Origin: Neisseriaceae bacterium
GTDB lineage: Bacteria; Pseudomonadota; Gammaproteobacteria; Burkholderiales; Neisseriaceae
Direction of reading: 5' to 3'
DNA length: 64,000 nucleotides
NCBI GenBank assembly: GCA_017934045.1
Contig: JAGBKK010000027.1
Coordinates: 26,198 to 90,197 of the forward strand
Shown: piece by piece, positions 8,294-17,020 of the stretch
Position numbering within the stretch: position 1 is the first letter of the stretch
Layout of the letters: each line of letters begins with the position of its first letter
Position numbers and translations under genes: made by a program
The notes under the pieces: model-generated
What the model was told of the DNA's origin: nothing
Seen by the model: the letters and a program-made list of their open reading frames with translations, nothing else
The model's database searches: none

Positions 8294-8992
8294 TTATTCT
8301 GCCAAGCCGTATTGTTTTTTGCGGCGTAAATTGCGTTGATGAGAATGTTCTTTTTGCTGTTGCAAAGCCTGTTGGCGTAATGCGTCCGATTGTGTGGCAA
8401 TGCGTTTTTTGCTGTGTTGTGCCGCTTGTTGCAATAATTGCGTCATATTCACAGGCGTTTGGGTGTTGTGCTGATGTTCAGGCTGCCTGAATATTTGTGT
8501 TTGTTGATAACGCAAGCGTGCGTGTTCGGCGGCGGCTTGTTGTGGGTTTTTATGTGAAGATAAAAAGCGGTTGCGTGGTAAAAATTTATCTTTAACTTCA
8601 ATCGCTTGCATACAATCCGTAGGGCAAACAGGCAAGCACAAGCCACAGCCTGTGCATTCGTTTTCAATCACCGTGTGCATTAACTTGGCAGCACCACTAA
8701 TGGCATGCACAGGGCAAGCGGTAAGGCACTTGGTGCAAGCAATACAGCCGTCTTCGTCTATGCGAATGATAAATTTTGTTTCATCGGCGATGGTTTGATA
8801 CACAGGCAAATCGGCGATTTCGGCAATTTGCCGTGCCACGCTATCGCCGCCGACAAGGCATAAATTCGCCTGCGTGGTGCGATACGCCAAGGCTTTGGCA
8901 TAAGCCGCACAATCGGCAAAACCACAACGGCGACATTGCGTTTGCGGTAGAATTTGTTCGATTTTTTGGATAATATCTTGTTTTGATTTCAT
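8294..8992 (-). CDS. RnfB-like iron-sulphur protein
   Basis: 232 residues. The N-terminus has a 4Fe-4S cluster motif of the RnfB/Fes type (CRRCGFADCAAYAKALA, fourth Cys in ANLC). Two ferredoxin motifs follow, CIACTKCLTACP (near 82) and CTGCGLCLPVCP (near 112), then a basic, Gln-rich tail of about 90 residues. RnfB normally begins with a membrane helix; this one lacks it and has no other rnf gene nearby, so it is a soluble RnfB-like ferredoxin. No clear Shine-Dalgarno precedes the start. The electron partner is unknown. Confidence 0.8.
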   Translation of the reverse strand: MKSKQDIIQKIEQILPQTQCRRCGFADCAAYAKALAYRTTQANLCLVGGDSVARQIAEIADLPVYQTIADETKFIIRIDEDGCIACTKCLTACPVHAISGAAKLMHTVIENECTGCGLCLPVCPTDCMQAIEVKDKFLPRNRFLSSHKNPQQAAAEHARLRYQQTQIFRQPEHQHNTQTPVNMTQLLQQAAQHSKKRIATQSDALRQQALQQQKEHSHQRNLRRKKQYGLAE

Positions 8993-9059
8993 TTTTTATA
9001 CACATATATTTTTCAGGCTGCCTGAAACTTAATTTTAACTTCGTTGAAATTACGGTTTA

Positions 9060-9116
9060 TTTGCTTCGCAAACCTTTTATTTACTTCGCAAATAAAGGTT
9101 GATACTTCGTATCAAC
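9060..9116. repeat. Array of three small hairpins downstream of rsmA
   Basis: Three successive stem-loops share the loop core CTTCG: TTTGC-TTC-GCAAA (9060-9072), an 11-bp stem with one bulge (9071-9100, loop ACTTCGC) and a perfect 8-bp stem GTTGATAC-TTC-GTATCAAC (9098-9116). The last overlaps the rsmA stop codon. There is no T tract. A related array lies at 61915-61977. Confidence 0.65.
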
Positions 9117-9895
9117 TAAACCTTATTTTTCTCCACCAAATCATTCGACAACGCTACAAACTGTTGCGGTGTGATATTTTCAGGTCGCACAGACGGCTCA
9201 ATGCCTGCGTTTAATAAATCATCATCATCTGCCCACCCTTTGAGATTATTGCGAATGGTTTTTCGCCGCATACTGAATGCTTGGGTTAATAATTGCGAAA
9301 AATGGTTGAAATTGTGTGCTACACCTATGCGTCCTATATCCGTAATCATACGCACCACCGCCGAATCCACTTTGGGGGCAGGGTCAAACGCTGTGGGCGG
9401 CACGGCGATAATTTCTTCCATCGCAAAAAAATACTGCAAAGCCACACTTAAACGCCCATAATGTTTGCTGTTGGGTTCGGCACACATACGGCTAACCACT
9501 TCTTTTTGCAACATAAAGTGCATTTCCGAAATTTCATCGGCATAGTGTGCCAAGTGAAACAGCAAGGGCGTGGAAATATTATACGGCAAATTGCCGACAA
9601 TTTTTTTTGTGCCACGAATTTGGGCAAAGTCGAATTTTAAAACATCGCCCGAATAAATGGTCAGTTTATCTGCAAAGGGTTGATTTTTCAGATATTCAAT
9701 AATATCTCGATCAATTTCAATCACCGCTAAATGTTTCAGGCAGGTGCAAAGTGGGCGGGTCAAAGCCCCCAAACCTGGACCGATTTCCACAACAATATCA
9801 TCAGGTTGTGGGTTAATTGCTTGAATAATGGCGTGAATAATGTGCGTGTCGTGCAGAAAATTCTGCCCAAAGCGTTTGCGTGCGGTGTGGTTCAT
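9116..9895 (-). CDS. rsmA: 16S rRNA (adenine1518/1519-N6) dimethyltransferase
   Basis: 259 residues. N-terminal [14 protein letters not shown]-binding motif [14 protein letters not shown], and the catalytic NLPYNIST motif near residue 101 identify RsmA/KsgA. The enzyme dimethylates two adjacent adenines in the 3' hairpin of 16S rRNA late in small-subunit assembly. Length and domain order are normal. Confidence 0.96.
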   Translation of the reverse strand: MNHTARKRFGQNFLHDTHIIHAIIQAINPQPDDIVVEIGPGLGALTRPLCTCLKHLAVIEIDRDIIEYLKNQPFADKLTIYSGDVLKFDFAQIRGTKKIVGNLPYNISTPLLFHLAHYADEISEMHFMLQKEVVSRMCAEPNSKHYGRLSVALQYFFAMEEIIAVPPTAFDPAPKVDSAVVRMITDIGRIGVAHNFNHFSQLLTQAFSMRRKTIRNNLKGWADDDDLLNAGIEPSVRPENITPQQFVALSNDLVEKNKV

Positions 9896-10056
9896 TTTTG
9901 TTTCATCAAAGCAAAATTAAATAGCGATTGTGCCATAAATTATTTCAGGCTGCCTGAAAAACACCGATAACGCAAGAATTTTTGATAGAAATCATTGCAC
10001 TTTCCCAATAACATTTTCAGGCTGCCTGAAATAAATAAGAATTATTTTTATTTATA

Positions 10057-10065
10057 TGTTATAAT
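10057..10065 (+). promoter_or_regulatory. Extended -10 promoter for bfd
   Basis: TGT-TATAAT (extended -10) lies 71 bases upstream of the bfd start and has no good -35 box. The surrounding A/T-rich sequence could hold a Fur site, as bfd is commonly iron-repressed, but I cannot identify a clear operator. Confidence 0.5.
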
Positions 10066-10136
10066 GCAAACAAAATTCGCTATCAATAATAATATTTCTA
10101 TTTGATATTTCAATAATTTTTTAGGAGTTTTTGATA

Positions 10137-10331
10137 ATGTATGTTTGTTTATGTTATGGCGTAACCGCCGATGAAATTCGCCAGCAGTCGGCACAAGGGG
10201 CAAGTGTGCAGGATATTCAAAACACACTCAAAGCAGGTAAATGTTGCGGTTGCTGTATGGACGAAGTCAAAAGCGTGCATTGCCATGCTCAAAAAACGCA
10301 CTGTGCCAATAAATTGCCACAGGCTGCCTGA
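10137..10331 (+). CDS. bfd: Bacterioferritin-associated ferredoxin
   Basis: 64 residues from the ATG at 10137, 9 bases after AGGAG. The BFD-like [2Fe-2S] fold is shown by four Cys in the family pattern C-x-C near residue 4 (YVCLCYGVT) and C-x2-C (GKCCGCCMDEV). Bfd binds bacterioferritin and reduces its core so that iron is released. Three extra Cys/His residues lie in the tail. The stop codon is inside a DUS half-site and gives the C-terminus PQAA. It lies upstream of bfrA-bfrB, which fits its role. Confidence 0.9.
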   Translation: MYVCLCYGVTADEIRQQSAQGASVQDIQNTLKAGKCCGCCMDEVKSVHCHAQKTHCANKLPQAA

Positions 10332-10387
10332 AATTGTTTTTCATCAAAACTGTTGCAGATAGCCATATTTGAACCTATGTTTTTGAT

Positions 10388-10393
10388 TATAAT
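10388..10393 (+). promoter_or_regulatory. -10 box upstream of bfrA
   Basis: A perfect TATAAT lies about 48 bases before the bfrA ATG. TTGAAC upstream is too close (13 bases), so the -35 element is weak or an activator is used. It implies that bfrA-bfrB can be transcribed apart from bfd. Confidence 0.45.
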
Positions 10394-10440
10394 GCGGTGC
10401 AATACCGCTTTTTTTTCACCCAAATTAAGGAGCATACCAA

Positions 10441-10905
10441 ATGAACGGCGACACACAAGTGATTGATTATTTAAACAAACTTTTGGCAGGCGAGTTAATG
10501 GCTCGCGACCAATATTTCATTCATTCGCGAATGTATCGTGAATGGGGTTACCACAAATTGTTTGAACATTTGGATCACGAAATGGGCGAAGAAACGCAAC
10601 ATGCAGACGCACTCATCACCCGCATTTTAATGTTGGGCGGCACGCCTGATATGACCCCTGAACCCTTAAATGTGGGCAAAACCGTGCCAGAAATGTTGCA
10701 GTCTGATTTAGCGGTAGAATTGTCGGTACGCGATGCACTCAAACAAGGTATGGTGCTGTGTGAAAAAGCTTTGGATTTTGTATCGCGTGATTTGCTGTTG
10801 GCACAACTCAAAGACACCGAAGAAGACCACGCCCACTGGTTAGAGCAACAATTACGATTGATTGACGCTATGGGATTGCCCAACTATCTGCAACTTATGC
10901 AATAA
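10441..10905 (+). CDS. bfrA: Bacterioferritin subunit with ferroxidase ligands, no haem ligand
   Basis: 154 residues. Aligned by eye to E. coli Bfr, the di-iron ligands are present: Glu18 ([11 protein letters not shown]), Glu51 and His54 (GEETQHAD), Glu94 (DLAVEL) and the E-x2-H pair near 127-130. The haem-ligating Met52 is replaced by Thr. The subunit should oxidise and store iron but cannot bind haem alone. TAAGGAG precedes the ATG. The pairing with the next gene mirrors the tandem BfrA/BfrB of Neisseria. Confidence 0.93.
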   Translation: MNGDTQVIDYLNKLLAGELMARDQYFIHSRMYREWGYHKLFEHLDHEMGEETQHADALITRILMLGGTPDMTPEPLNVGKTVPEMLQSDLAVELSVRDALKQGMVLCEKALDFVSRDLLLAQLKDTEEDHAHWLEQQLRLIDAMGLPNYLQLMQ

Positions 10906-10917
10906 CAGGGGGTGCGT

Positions 10918-11385
10918 ATGAAAGTTGAAACGCCTGCGATTAACGCACTCAATCAAAGTGTGGCGTTAAGCCTGATTGCCATCAATCAATATTTTATGCA
11001 CGCCAAGATATTGAATTATCAAGGTTTTTGTGAGTTAGGTAAAAAAGCCTACAAACGCTCGATTGAGTGTATGAAAGAATGCGACCGCCTGTCCGAACGC
11101 TTGCTGTTATTAGAAAACACGCCTGATTTGCAAAATTTAGGCACCCTGAAAATCGGCAAAAGTGTAGCGGAAATGATTGCCTGCGACTTGGATTTGGAAA
11201 ACCGCCGTATCACCGCGTTTCGCAAAGGCATTGAAGCCTGCGGCAGTGTGCGTGATTTTGTGTCGCGTGATATTCTGTTGTCATTTTTGCAAGCATGCGA
11301 AGATTATGCGGACGATTTGGAAACGCAACAATCGCTGATTGCCGAAATGGGCGTGAATAATTATCTGCAAAGCATTGTTGGATAA
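10918..11385 (+). CDS. bfrB: Bacterioferritin subunit with haem ligand, ferroxidase site lost
   Basis: 155 residues from the ATG at 10918, 5 bases after AGGGGG and 12 bases after bfrA, so the two form an operon. By eye alignment with E. coli Bfr, Met52 is kept (SIECMKECD) while ferroxidase ligands are lost: Glu18 is Ser, Glu51 is Cys, His54 is Glu, and the 127/130 pair is Cys/Tyr. It should contribute inter-subunit haem in a mixed 24-mer with BfrA and so link Bfd electrons to the core. It has seven Cys residues, unusually many for a bacterioferritin subunit. Confidence 0.92.
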   Translation: MKVETPAINALNQSVALSLIAINQYFMHAKILNYQGFCELGKKAYKRSIECMKECDRLSERLLLLENTPDLQNLGTLKIGKSVAEMIACDLDLENRRITAFRKGIEACGSVRDFVSRDILLSFLQACEDYADDLETQQSLIAEMGVNNYLQSIVG

Positions 11386-11387
11386 AG

Positions 11388-11420
11388 AAAAAATCACTAT
11401 CTTTAAGATAGTGATTTTTT
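11388..11420. terminator. Bidirectional terminator, bfrB / cyclo-ligase
   Basis: A long perfect stem (AAAATCACTATCTT and its complement) is flanked by A and T runs, so it can stop transcription from both sides. It overlaps the last codons and stop of the minus-strand cyclo-ligase gene. Confidence 0.88.
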
Positions 11421-11954
11421 TTCAGGCTGCCTGAACGTATAAATTTTTTCTTCGCAAATAAATGCGTCTAATGCTTTATCGTGTTGTTCTGTAATGATTT
11501 TATCAACCATTTGACAAGTAAAGCCCACGCCCACTGTGTGCGGTTTGCCGTGTTGGGCGTAAGACAAGGACGAATCATAAAATCCGCCGCCCTGCCCCAA
11601 GCGAAAGCCGTTTTTATCTATGCCAATCAAAGGAATCAACGCCACCGCCATATCTTCAATACGGTATTTCTTGGCGTGGCGTTGATTTTTTCTGCCCCAT
11701 TTTACAAACCACAGGCGGCGGCTGTTTTTGTCTATAAGTGGTTCAAATATTTGTATTTTTTTCTTTAAGGCAGCCTGAATAAACGCCGACAAATCCACTT
11801 CACTACCCACCGCACGATACACCGCAATTTTGCGATGTCGTTGCAAATACGCTTTTAACCGCTCACAAATTTGGCAACTTGCCTGTTTTCTAAAAGACAA
11901 AGGCAAGTTTTTGCGTTGATTGCGTAATTGTTGGCGTTGTTGGTGTTTATTCAT
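11403..11954 (-). CDS. 5-formyltetrahydrofolate cyclo-ligase
   Basis: 183 residues. The family signature DKNGFRLGQGGGFYDSSL (near 132-149) binds ATP/phosphate, and the N-terminal basic segment and VDLSAF region also fit. The enzyme converts 5-formyl-THF to 5,10-methenyl-THF with ATP. The last residues (KSLS) come from the terminator hairpin. A DUS lies directly upstream of the start. Confidence 0.9.
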   Translation of the reverse strand: MNKHQQRQQLRNQRKNLPLSFRKQASCQICERLKAYLQRHRKIAVYRAVGSEVDLSAFIQAALKKKIQIFEPLIDKNSRRLWFVKWGRKNQRHAKKYRIEDMAVALIPLIGIDKNGFRLGQGGGFYDSSLSYAQHGKPHTVGVGFTCQMVDKIITEQHDKALDAFICEEKIYTFRQPEKKSLS

Positions 11955-11987
11955 TATTCAGGCTGCCTGAAAATATTTTTATGGCTG

Positions 11988-12953
11988 TTAATTATTTAAT
12001 TTTTGTGATAAACGGAAATTAAATTCTTCTTTTATTTCTTTTATCCATTTTTCGCGTTTTTCAAAAAATTCTTTGTTTTCCTTTTCATATCCTGGATTAT
12101 TATCTAAATATTGAGCCAAATTTCCGTCTGATTGCGGATGCCACCAAATATGTTTTTTGTCGTTGGCAAAAAAGTTATGTTGTACAATATGATCAATATT
12201 TTTTAGATTTATTTGTTTGTAGAAAAACCCAGTAAATTTAACAAGTTGTTCTTCATTAAATTCAAAAACTCGTATGTATGATTTTATTTCTCCATTTTTG
12301 GAATTAAAATAAAATTCAGTTAATTTTGGCGTGTCTGATAAATCATAAATATATACACCATCTTTATTTTCATTTTCATCGTAACCAAATGAAAACATTT
12401 TTTTATCTTTTACATTCCAATATGTTAATTTTTCTATTTTTTGTTCTTTATTATAATAAAGTTCAATCAAACTATCTTTTTCTTTTTCACTGTTAAGAAA
12501 TGAATTACAATAGTTAATATCTCGTTCAATAAACGGCTCAAACTGTTTATTGCCATTTGCGTGAAAATCTTGTACAGCACAATAGCCGTTTGCTGTTTTA
12601 CCCAAAACCACACGATAATAATCGGCTACGCTTTTATCATTAGTTAAAGGAAAAAAATTTTTACCGTCTTTGTCTTTTTTCTTGACAAAATAATAAGTGG
12701 TTTTGCTGTCTTTCTCGACAATTTTACTGTTGATATATGCTAAATTTTCCGCAATTTTGGCTTGAATTTCGGCATTTGTAGGAAATTCAGGTGGTTGTGG
12801 AGCAGTTAGTGGCGGTAAAACGATTACCCGTTTTTCTTTTCCTTCGATTTTGTTCTTTATGTTGAAATAGTTTTTGGTGGCTTCTTCTTTGGAACAAGCA
12901 GTTAAAGAGAAAGCCAAAACAAGGGCAATCACGCTGAATATGCGTTTCATCAT
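11988..12953 (-). CDS. Lipoprotein of unknown function, paralogue of the 59779 gene product
   Basis: 321 residues from the ATG at 12953, preceded by AGGAG; a longer frame to 13028 lacks a site. The signal is MMKRIFSVIALVLAFSLTAC with lipobox LTAC. I do not recognise the family. Residues about 85-165 align well with the 59779-60672 protein: TYYF near a KKKDKDGK run, PL, YYRVVLGKT, C-AVQDF and EPFIERDINYC. Two Cys of this block are conserved in both and may form a disulphide. The rest is hydrophilic, Lys- and Glu-rich and AT-rich in sequence. It is probably anchored in the periplasmic or outer-membrane leaflet. Confidence 0.75.
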   Translation of the reverse strand: MMKRIFSVIALVLAFSLTACSKEEATKNYFNIKNKIEGKEKRVIVLPPLTAPQPPEFPTNAEIQAKIAENLAYINSKIVEKDSKTTYYFVKKKDKDGKNFFPLTNDKSVADYYRVVLGKTANGYCAVQDFHANGNKQFEPFIERDINYCNSFLNSEKEKDSLIELYYNKEQKIEKLTYWNVKDKKMFSFGYDENENKDGVYIYDLSDTPKLTEFYFNSKNGEIKSYIRVFEFNEEQLVKFTGFFYKQINLKNIDHIVQHNFFANDKKHIWWHPQSDGNLAQYLDNNPGYEKENKEFFEKREKWIKEIKEEFNFRLSQKLNN

Positions 12954-13124
12954 ACACTCTCCTAAAAAATTGATAAATAACGAAAATAAACAGGATTGAA
13001 TGTATCGCAATTTCCACACACACCGCAAGCAGATAATGAGAAAAAATCAATAATTGCCATTTTGTGTGATAAATAATGCAACACAATAAACATTCAGGCA
13101 ACCTGAAAACCTTATTCAAAAATA

Positions 13125-13245
13125 TTTGCTGTCATTGCGAACATTGCTAACAGCAATGCGTACGCAATCTCCTTGCTATGGAATGTCCGTTTTTCATAAC
13201 AGAAAGATTACTATGCCTTATGGCACGGCTCAAAATGACAGCAAA
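13125..13245. repeat. 121-base inverted-repeat element (MITE-like)
   Basis: Perfect 12-base terminal inverted repeats, TTTGCTGTCATT at 13125-13136 and AATGACAGCAAA at 13234-13245. Internal GTCATTGCGA and GCAATCTCC motifs recur in the truncated copy at 4295. It sits between two DUS-type sites and codes for nothing convincing. It resembles the small palindromic 'GTCATTGCGA' repeats scattered in many bacterial genomes. Confidence 0.75.
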
Positions 13246-13286
13246 GGTTTTCAGGCTGCCTGAACGGTATCATTACCGCTACGCCC

Positions 13287-14321
13287 CTACTTCTCCACAC
13301 TCACCCCTAAACCTGCAAACGACTGGCTATAATCCTTGCCCATTTGGGCAATCGCAAAAGCGATTTGGGCGGCGGTGTTGTGAAACATTGTGCGTATTTT
13401 TTCATCAATATTTTGCGGCTCGCCCTTGTCCATTGCTGTGCAAATTGCTGCATGGATAGGCAGTTGCCCCAATAGCGGCAAATCAAACTGCCCTGCTAAT
13501 TCATTGCCGCCGTTTTTGCCGAATAAATACGCCACTTCGCCGCAACACGGGCAGATATAAAGCGACATATTTTCCACCACACCCAAAACAGGTATGGCGG
13601 TTTTGGCAAACATATCAACCGCACGGCGTGCGTCTGCCAGAGCCATTTCTTGCGGCGTGCTTACCACAATCGCCGCCGTCAAAGGAATTTTTTGCGTGAG
13701 TGTCAGTTGCACATCGCCTGTGCCAGGCGGTAAATCAATCAGCAAATAATCCAACCCCTGCCACGCCGTTTGAAAAAACATTTGTTGCAACGCCTGATTT
13801 ATCAACGCCCCACGCCACACCAAAGAACGATTTTTCTCCATTAAAAAACCGATGGACATTAACTGAATATCGTGTTTGACTGGCGGCACAAACTGCTCCC
13901 CCTGTGGCGTTAAGCGAGTTTCACTTACCCCAAACATAGTCGGCACGGAAGGACCGTATAAATCCGCATCCATAATGCCCACTTTTGCCCCTGCTTTTGC
14001 CAACGCTAACGCCAAATTCGCCGTAACCGTGCTTTTACCCACACCGCCCTTGCCAGATGCGACTGCAATCACATTTTTAATTTCAGGGTGCGTTTTGATA
14101 CCATGTTTCACCTTATGCGTGATAATTTGTTGATTTAATATAACTTTTTTATCGCTTAAAACGGCAATTTGTGCGATTAAATCATCAGCAAAACCGATGG
14201 GATACGGCAAATCAATGTGTATGCACTCATTCACAATCGCTATTTTAGCGTGCAATTCGTGTAAAGTTTTCAGGCTACCCGAAACTTTCAGGCTGCCTAT
14301 TTTTTGAATTAACTCGTTCAT
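13287..14321 (-). CDS. mrp: Mrp/ApbC iron-sulphur cluster carrier ATPase
   Basis: 344 residues. An N-terminal DUF59-like/variable part (1-80) is followed by a P-loop domain with the deviant Walker A SGKGGVGKST (near 89), switch motif DADLYGPSVPTMF, DLPPGTGDV and a CPCC cluster motif near 254. Members bind and transfer 4Fe-4S clusters to apoproteins. A DUS and a degenerate DUS lie inside the N-terminal coding region and encode the GSLKVSGSLK stretch, which suggests that repeat insertion reshaped the N-terminus. No clear ribosome-binding site precedes the start. Confidence 0.93.
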   Translation of the reverse strand: MNELIQKIGSLKVSGSLKTLHELHAKIAIVNECIHIDLPYPIGFADDLIAQIAVLSDKKVILNQQIITHKVKHGIKTHPEIKNVIAVASGKGGVGKSTVTANLALALAKAGAKVGIMDADLYGPSVPTMFGVSETRLTPQGEQFVPPVKHDIQLMSIGFLMEKNRSLVWRGALINQALQQMFFQTAWQGLDYLLIDLPPGTGDVQLTLTQKIPLTAAIVVSTPQEMALADARRAVDMFAKTAIPVLGVVENMSLYICPCCGEVAYLFGKNGGNELAGQFDLPLLGQLPIHAAICTAMDKGEPQNIDEKIRTMFHNTAAQIAFAIAQMGKDYSQSFAGLGVSVEK

Positions 14322-14370
14322 TTTATTGTTTTTTCCTATTGTGTCTATAATTTTCAGGCTGCCTGAAAGA

Positions 14371-16260
14371 TTACATACTCATCATTAAAGTAGCAAAAAT
14401 AGATATTGCCAATACAAACAATGCAGGCAATATTAACATTTTTGATAAATTAACAAATCTTTCATCATCACGCAATGACCATAAACCTATATCACGAGAT
14501 TTTTTTGTGCCAATCAGTTGTTCTGAACCGTCAGGCATTATTTGATATATAAATGGTTTTTCGTATGCAAGTTGATTAAATACTTTAATCGCATAAAACA
14601 AATAAAAAAATGGACAAAATGCCATATACCACATAAAACCGCCGAATAAAAATGACCAGTTTGGAAATTGAAATATACCTAAAATATCCCCTTTGGCTAT
14701 CATTACAAAAGGACGAATAATTAAAGCAATAATAACTGGAAAAAAAGTAAAAATCACTAAATTATATAAAAAATCTCTAATCCGTTTTAATGGAAAAATT
14801 TTAATTCTTACTGGAATTGTTTGTTTTGAATATTGTTCATTAAAAAATACAGTATCTTTAATATTTGTTGTTTTTAATTTAGTTTCAAAATATTCTTCAT
14901 AAAAAACCAATGTATGATAATTTGTTACATTTTCATTTTCTTCTATTTCTAATTTTTTATCTTTACGATAACTTTTTGTATTACTTCCTTGTTGTGTTTT
15001 TCTGCGATAAAGTATAAATCGTTTTTGATTTTCAGCAAATAAACCAAAAATAAGAATAGTAAAAAACAACCACATTCCAGCAAATACACTTGAAATTTCT
15101 ATGACTTCTTTCCAAGTCAAAGATTTTTCACCAATACTAAACAAAAATATTAGACATAATAAATACGAAATTACAGAAACAAGAGCAGAATGAATAATCC
15201 ACGAACTTAAAAATCTTTTTTCTTTACCACAACTTGCAGAAATTCTGCCTGTTTGTCCATTCATAAAAGCACTAAAATGACCGTCTTTAATAAAATAAAT
15301 CGGTAATAGTGCATTTTTATTCAGTAAATGATTATCCGCAGTAAATTGAATATCCACACCACGAGAATGGAAAGTTTTTTGTATTTCAGGTAAAAATTCA
15401 TCTTGTGCTTCATCTAAAACACGGTGATGAATTTGATTTTCAGAAATATCAGTTAATTTGGCACGATGACCTGCAATATAAGCATATTCAAAGTTTTGTG
15501 CTTTTGACCAATCAAAAGGTTCAATTTCATTCAATAATAAATTATCTAATTGTTTAGAAGTATTGACTGCCATATTTCTAATATGGGCTTTACAATGAAA
15601 AATGCGTTCAATACCGTCTTTTTGAACCAAACCATTTAATTCACCGTTAATCATTCGATACGGCAAATAATAGGCTTGCAATTTATCTATATGATTGATA
15701 ATATTTTTGCTTTCTTTTTTTCTTTTGTGTTGTTTTGCCCATTCTAATAAGCGTTGCTTGGCTTCATTTTCGGTAATAAAAAAAGGAATAATTATATCAG
15801 GCAACTGCTCATCATCATTAAATTGACTACGCACTAATTTAGACGCACAAAAATCGCAGGTCTCAATACTTTCATTGTGCTGAAAAACCACTTTTGCCCC
15901 ACACGCAGGGCAAGAATGTCGTTGTAAATCAAACCGTTTATCGCGTTGATTTTCAAACGCTAATTTTCGCCAAGTATTTGTTTTTTCTGTTTTTTGTTCC
16001 AAACCTGTGGTTTGTTTGCAATAACTACAACAGTAAGTTTGCTCAACAATATCAAACTCGGCAGGCGAACCGCAGTTGTGGCACACAATGCGTAAAGGCT
16101 GTGATGACAAGGGTTCTTCTTCATGGCGTGGGTTGTGAAATTGCGTTTGCGGCTGTGGGTTACAATCTTGACATAAAAATTTTCGTTTTTTGCCGTCAAA
16201 TCGTTCGGTGTCTTTCCCACACACTTCGCACGGTACATAAGCGTGATAATGTTTTTTCAT
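14371..16260 (-). CDS. Zinc-ribbon membrane protein of unknown function
   Basis: 629 residues. The N-terminal 145 residues hold four C-x2-C-type knuckle pairs (CEVCGK/CQDC, CHNCGS/CSYC, CPACGA/CDFC), giving three zinc ribbons. A soluble domain follows (about 150-345), ending LLPIYFIKDGHFSAFMNGQTGRISAS, as seen in 'TFIIB-type zinc ribbon-containing' bacterial proteins. The C-terminal half has about five membrane segments (near 355-378, 390-412, 490-518, 535-562, 608-629), with a hydrophilic loop between the second and third. The family function is not known to me. The coding sequence is distinctly AT-rich. Confidence 0.75.
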   Translation of the reverse strand: MKKHYHAYVPCEVCGKDTERFDGKKRKFLCQDCNPQPQTQFHNPRHEEEPLSSQPLRIVCHNCGSPAEFDIVEQTYCCSYCKQTTGLEQKTEKTNTWRKLAFENQRDKRFDLQRHSCPACGAKVVFQHNESIETCDFCASKLVRSQFNDDEQLPDIIIPFFITENEAKQRLLEWAKQHKRKKESKNIINHIDKLQAYYLPYRMINGELNGLVQKDGIERIFHCKAHIRNMAVNTSKQLDNLLLNEIEPFDWSKAQNFEYAYIAGHRAKLTDISENQIHHRVLDEAQDEFLPEIQKTFHSRGVDIQFTADNHLLNKNALLPIYFIKDGHFSAFMNGQTGRISASCGKEKRFLSSWIIHSALVSVISYLLCLIFLFSIGEKSLTWKEVIEISSVFAGMWLFFTILIFGLFAENQKRFILYRRKTQQGSNTKSYRKDKKLEIEENENVTNYHTLVFYEEYFETKLKTTNIKDTVFFNEQYSKQTIPVRIKIFPLKRIRDFLYNLVIFTFFPVIIALIIRPFVMIAKGDILGIFQFPNWSFLFGGFMWYMAFCPFFYLFYAIKVFNQLAYEKPFIYQIMPDGSEQLIGTKKSRDIGLWSLRDDERFVNLSKMLILPALFVLAISIFATLMMSM

Positions 16261-16315
16261 AATTACTTCAATTAGTTAATAAGTTTCAGGCTGCCTGAAA
16301 TATTATCCATTATTC

Positions 16316-16792
16316 TTAATTGTCCAAAATATGTTTCAACGGCAATGAAGTGGTGTGTTTGATTTCTTTTAACACAAAACTCGATTTTGCATCCAAAACG
16401 CCTGTTCGCGACAAAAGCGTATCCAAAATAAAATGCGAAAAATCGTCCATATCCACAAAAAAAGCGTGCAGAATGTAATCGGTTTCGCCCGTCATCGCAA
16501 AGCAACTTAACACTTCTTCCCAGTCTCGCACGGCTAATTCAAAGGCGGCACGAATTTCCTTATTTTTTGCCAGCGTAACACGAATATACGCCTGCAAGCC
16601 TAAACCGATTTTATTCGGCGATAACTGTGCCGAATAGCGTTCAATCACGCCGCTGTCTTCCAACTGCTTCAAACGCCGCAAGCAGGGCGATGGCGACAAC
16701 GCCACGCGTTCGGCTAATTCCACATTACTCAACCGCCCATTCTGTTGCAGGGCATTCAAAATGCGTAAATCGGTTTTATCAAAGGTATTCAT
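16316..16792 (-). CDS. lrp: Lrp/AsnC-family transcriptional regulator
   Basis: 158 residues. The N-terminal helix-turn-helix (FDKTDLRILNALQQNGRLSN, then VELAERVALSPSPCLRRLKQLE) and C-terminal RAM ligand-binding domain are typical. It binds DNA as oligomers and senses amino acids such as leucine. It is divergent from the sugar-binding lipoprotein gene, and the 228 bases between them would hold control sites of both. Confidence 0.92.
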   Translation of the reverse strand: MNTFDKTDLRILNALQQNGRLSNVELAERVALSPSPCLRRLKQLEDSGVIERYSAQLSPNKIGLGLQAYIRVTLAKNKEIRAAFELAVRDWEEVLSCFAMTGETDYILHAFFVDMDDFSHFILDTLLSRTGVLDAKSSFVLKEIKHTTSLPLKHILDN

Positions 16793-17020
16793 TTGTTTTT
16801 TCCATTCATCAATTAGGCATTATTGTGCAATAAAATAATACAAAATGGGAAAATTTTGCATAAAAATTTTTATTAAGTTGATTTTTTGAGTATTTTATAC
16901 ATTTCAGGCTGCCTGAAATAAATATTTGCAATATTTTTCATAGCAATTATATAATGTTAGTTGCAGTGCAATAATTGCATTGCATAAACAATCTCAAACA
17001 CTTAAAGTTAGGAGACACAA

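Noticed and set aside
13178..13459. 93-residue plus-strand frame after the inverted-repeat element
   Set aside because: It runs antisense into the end of mrp and through a DUS; no homology or ribosome-binding site is seen.
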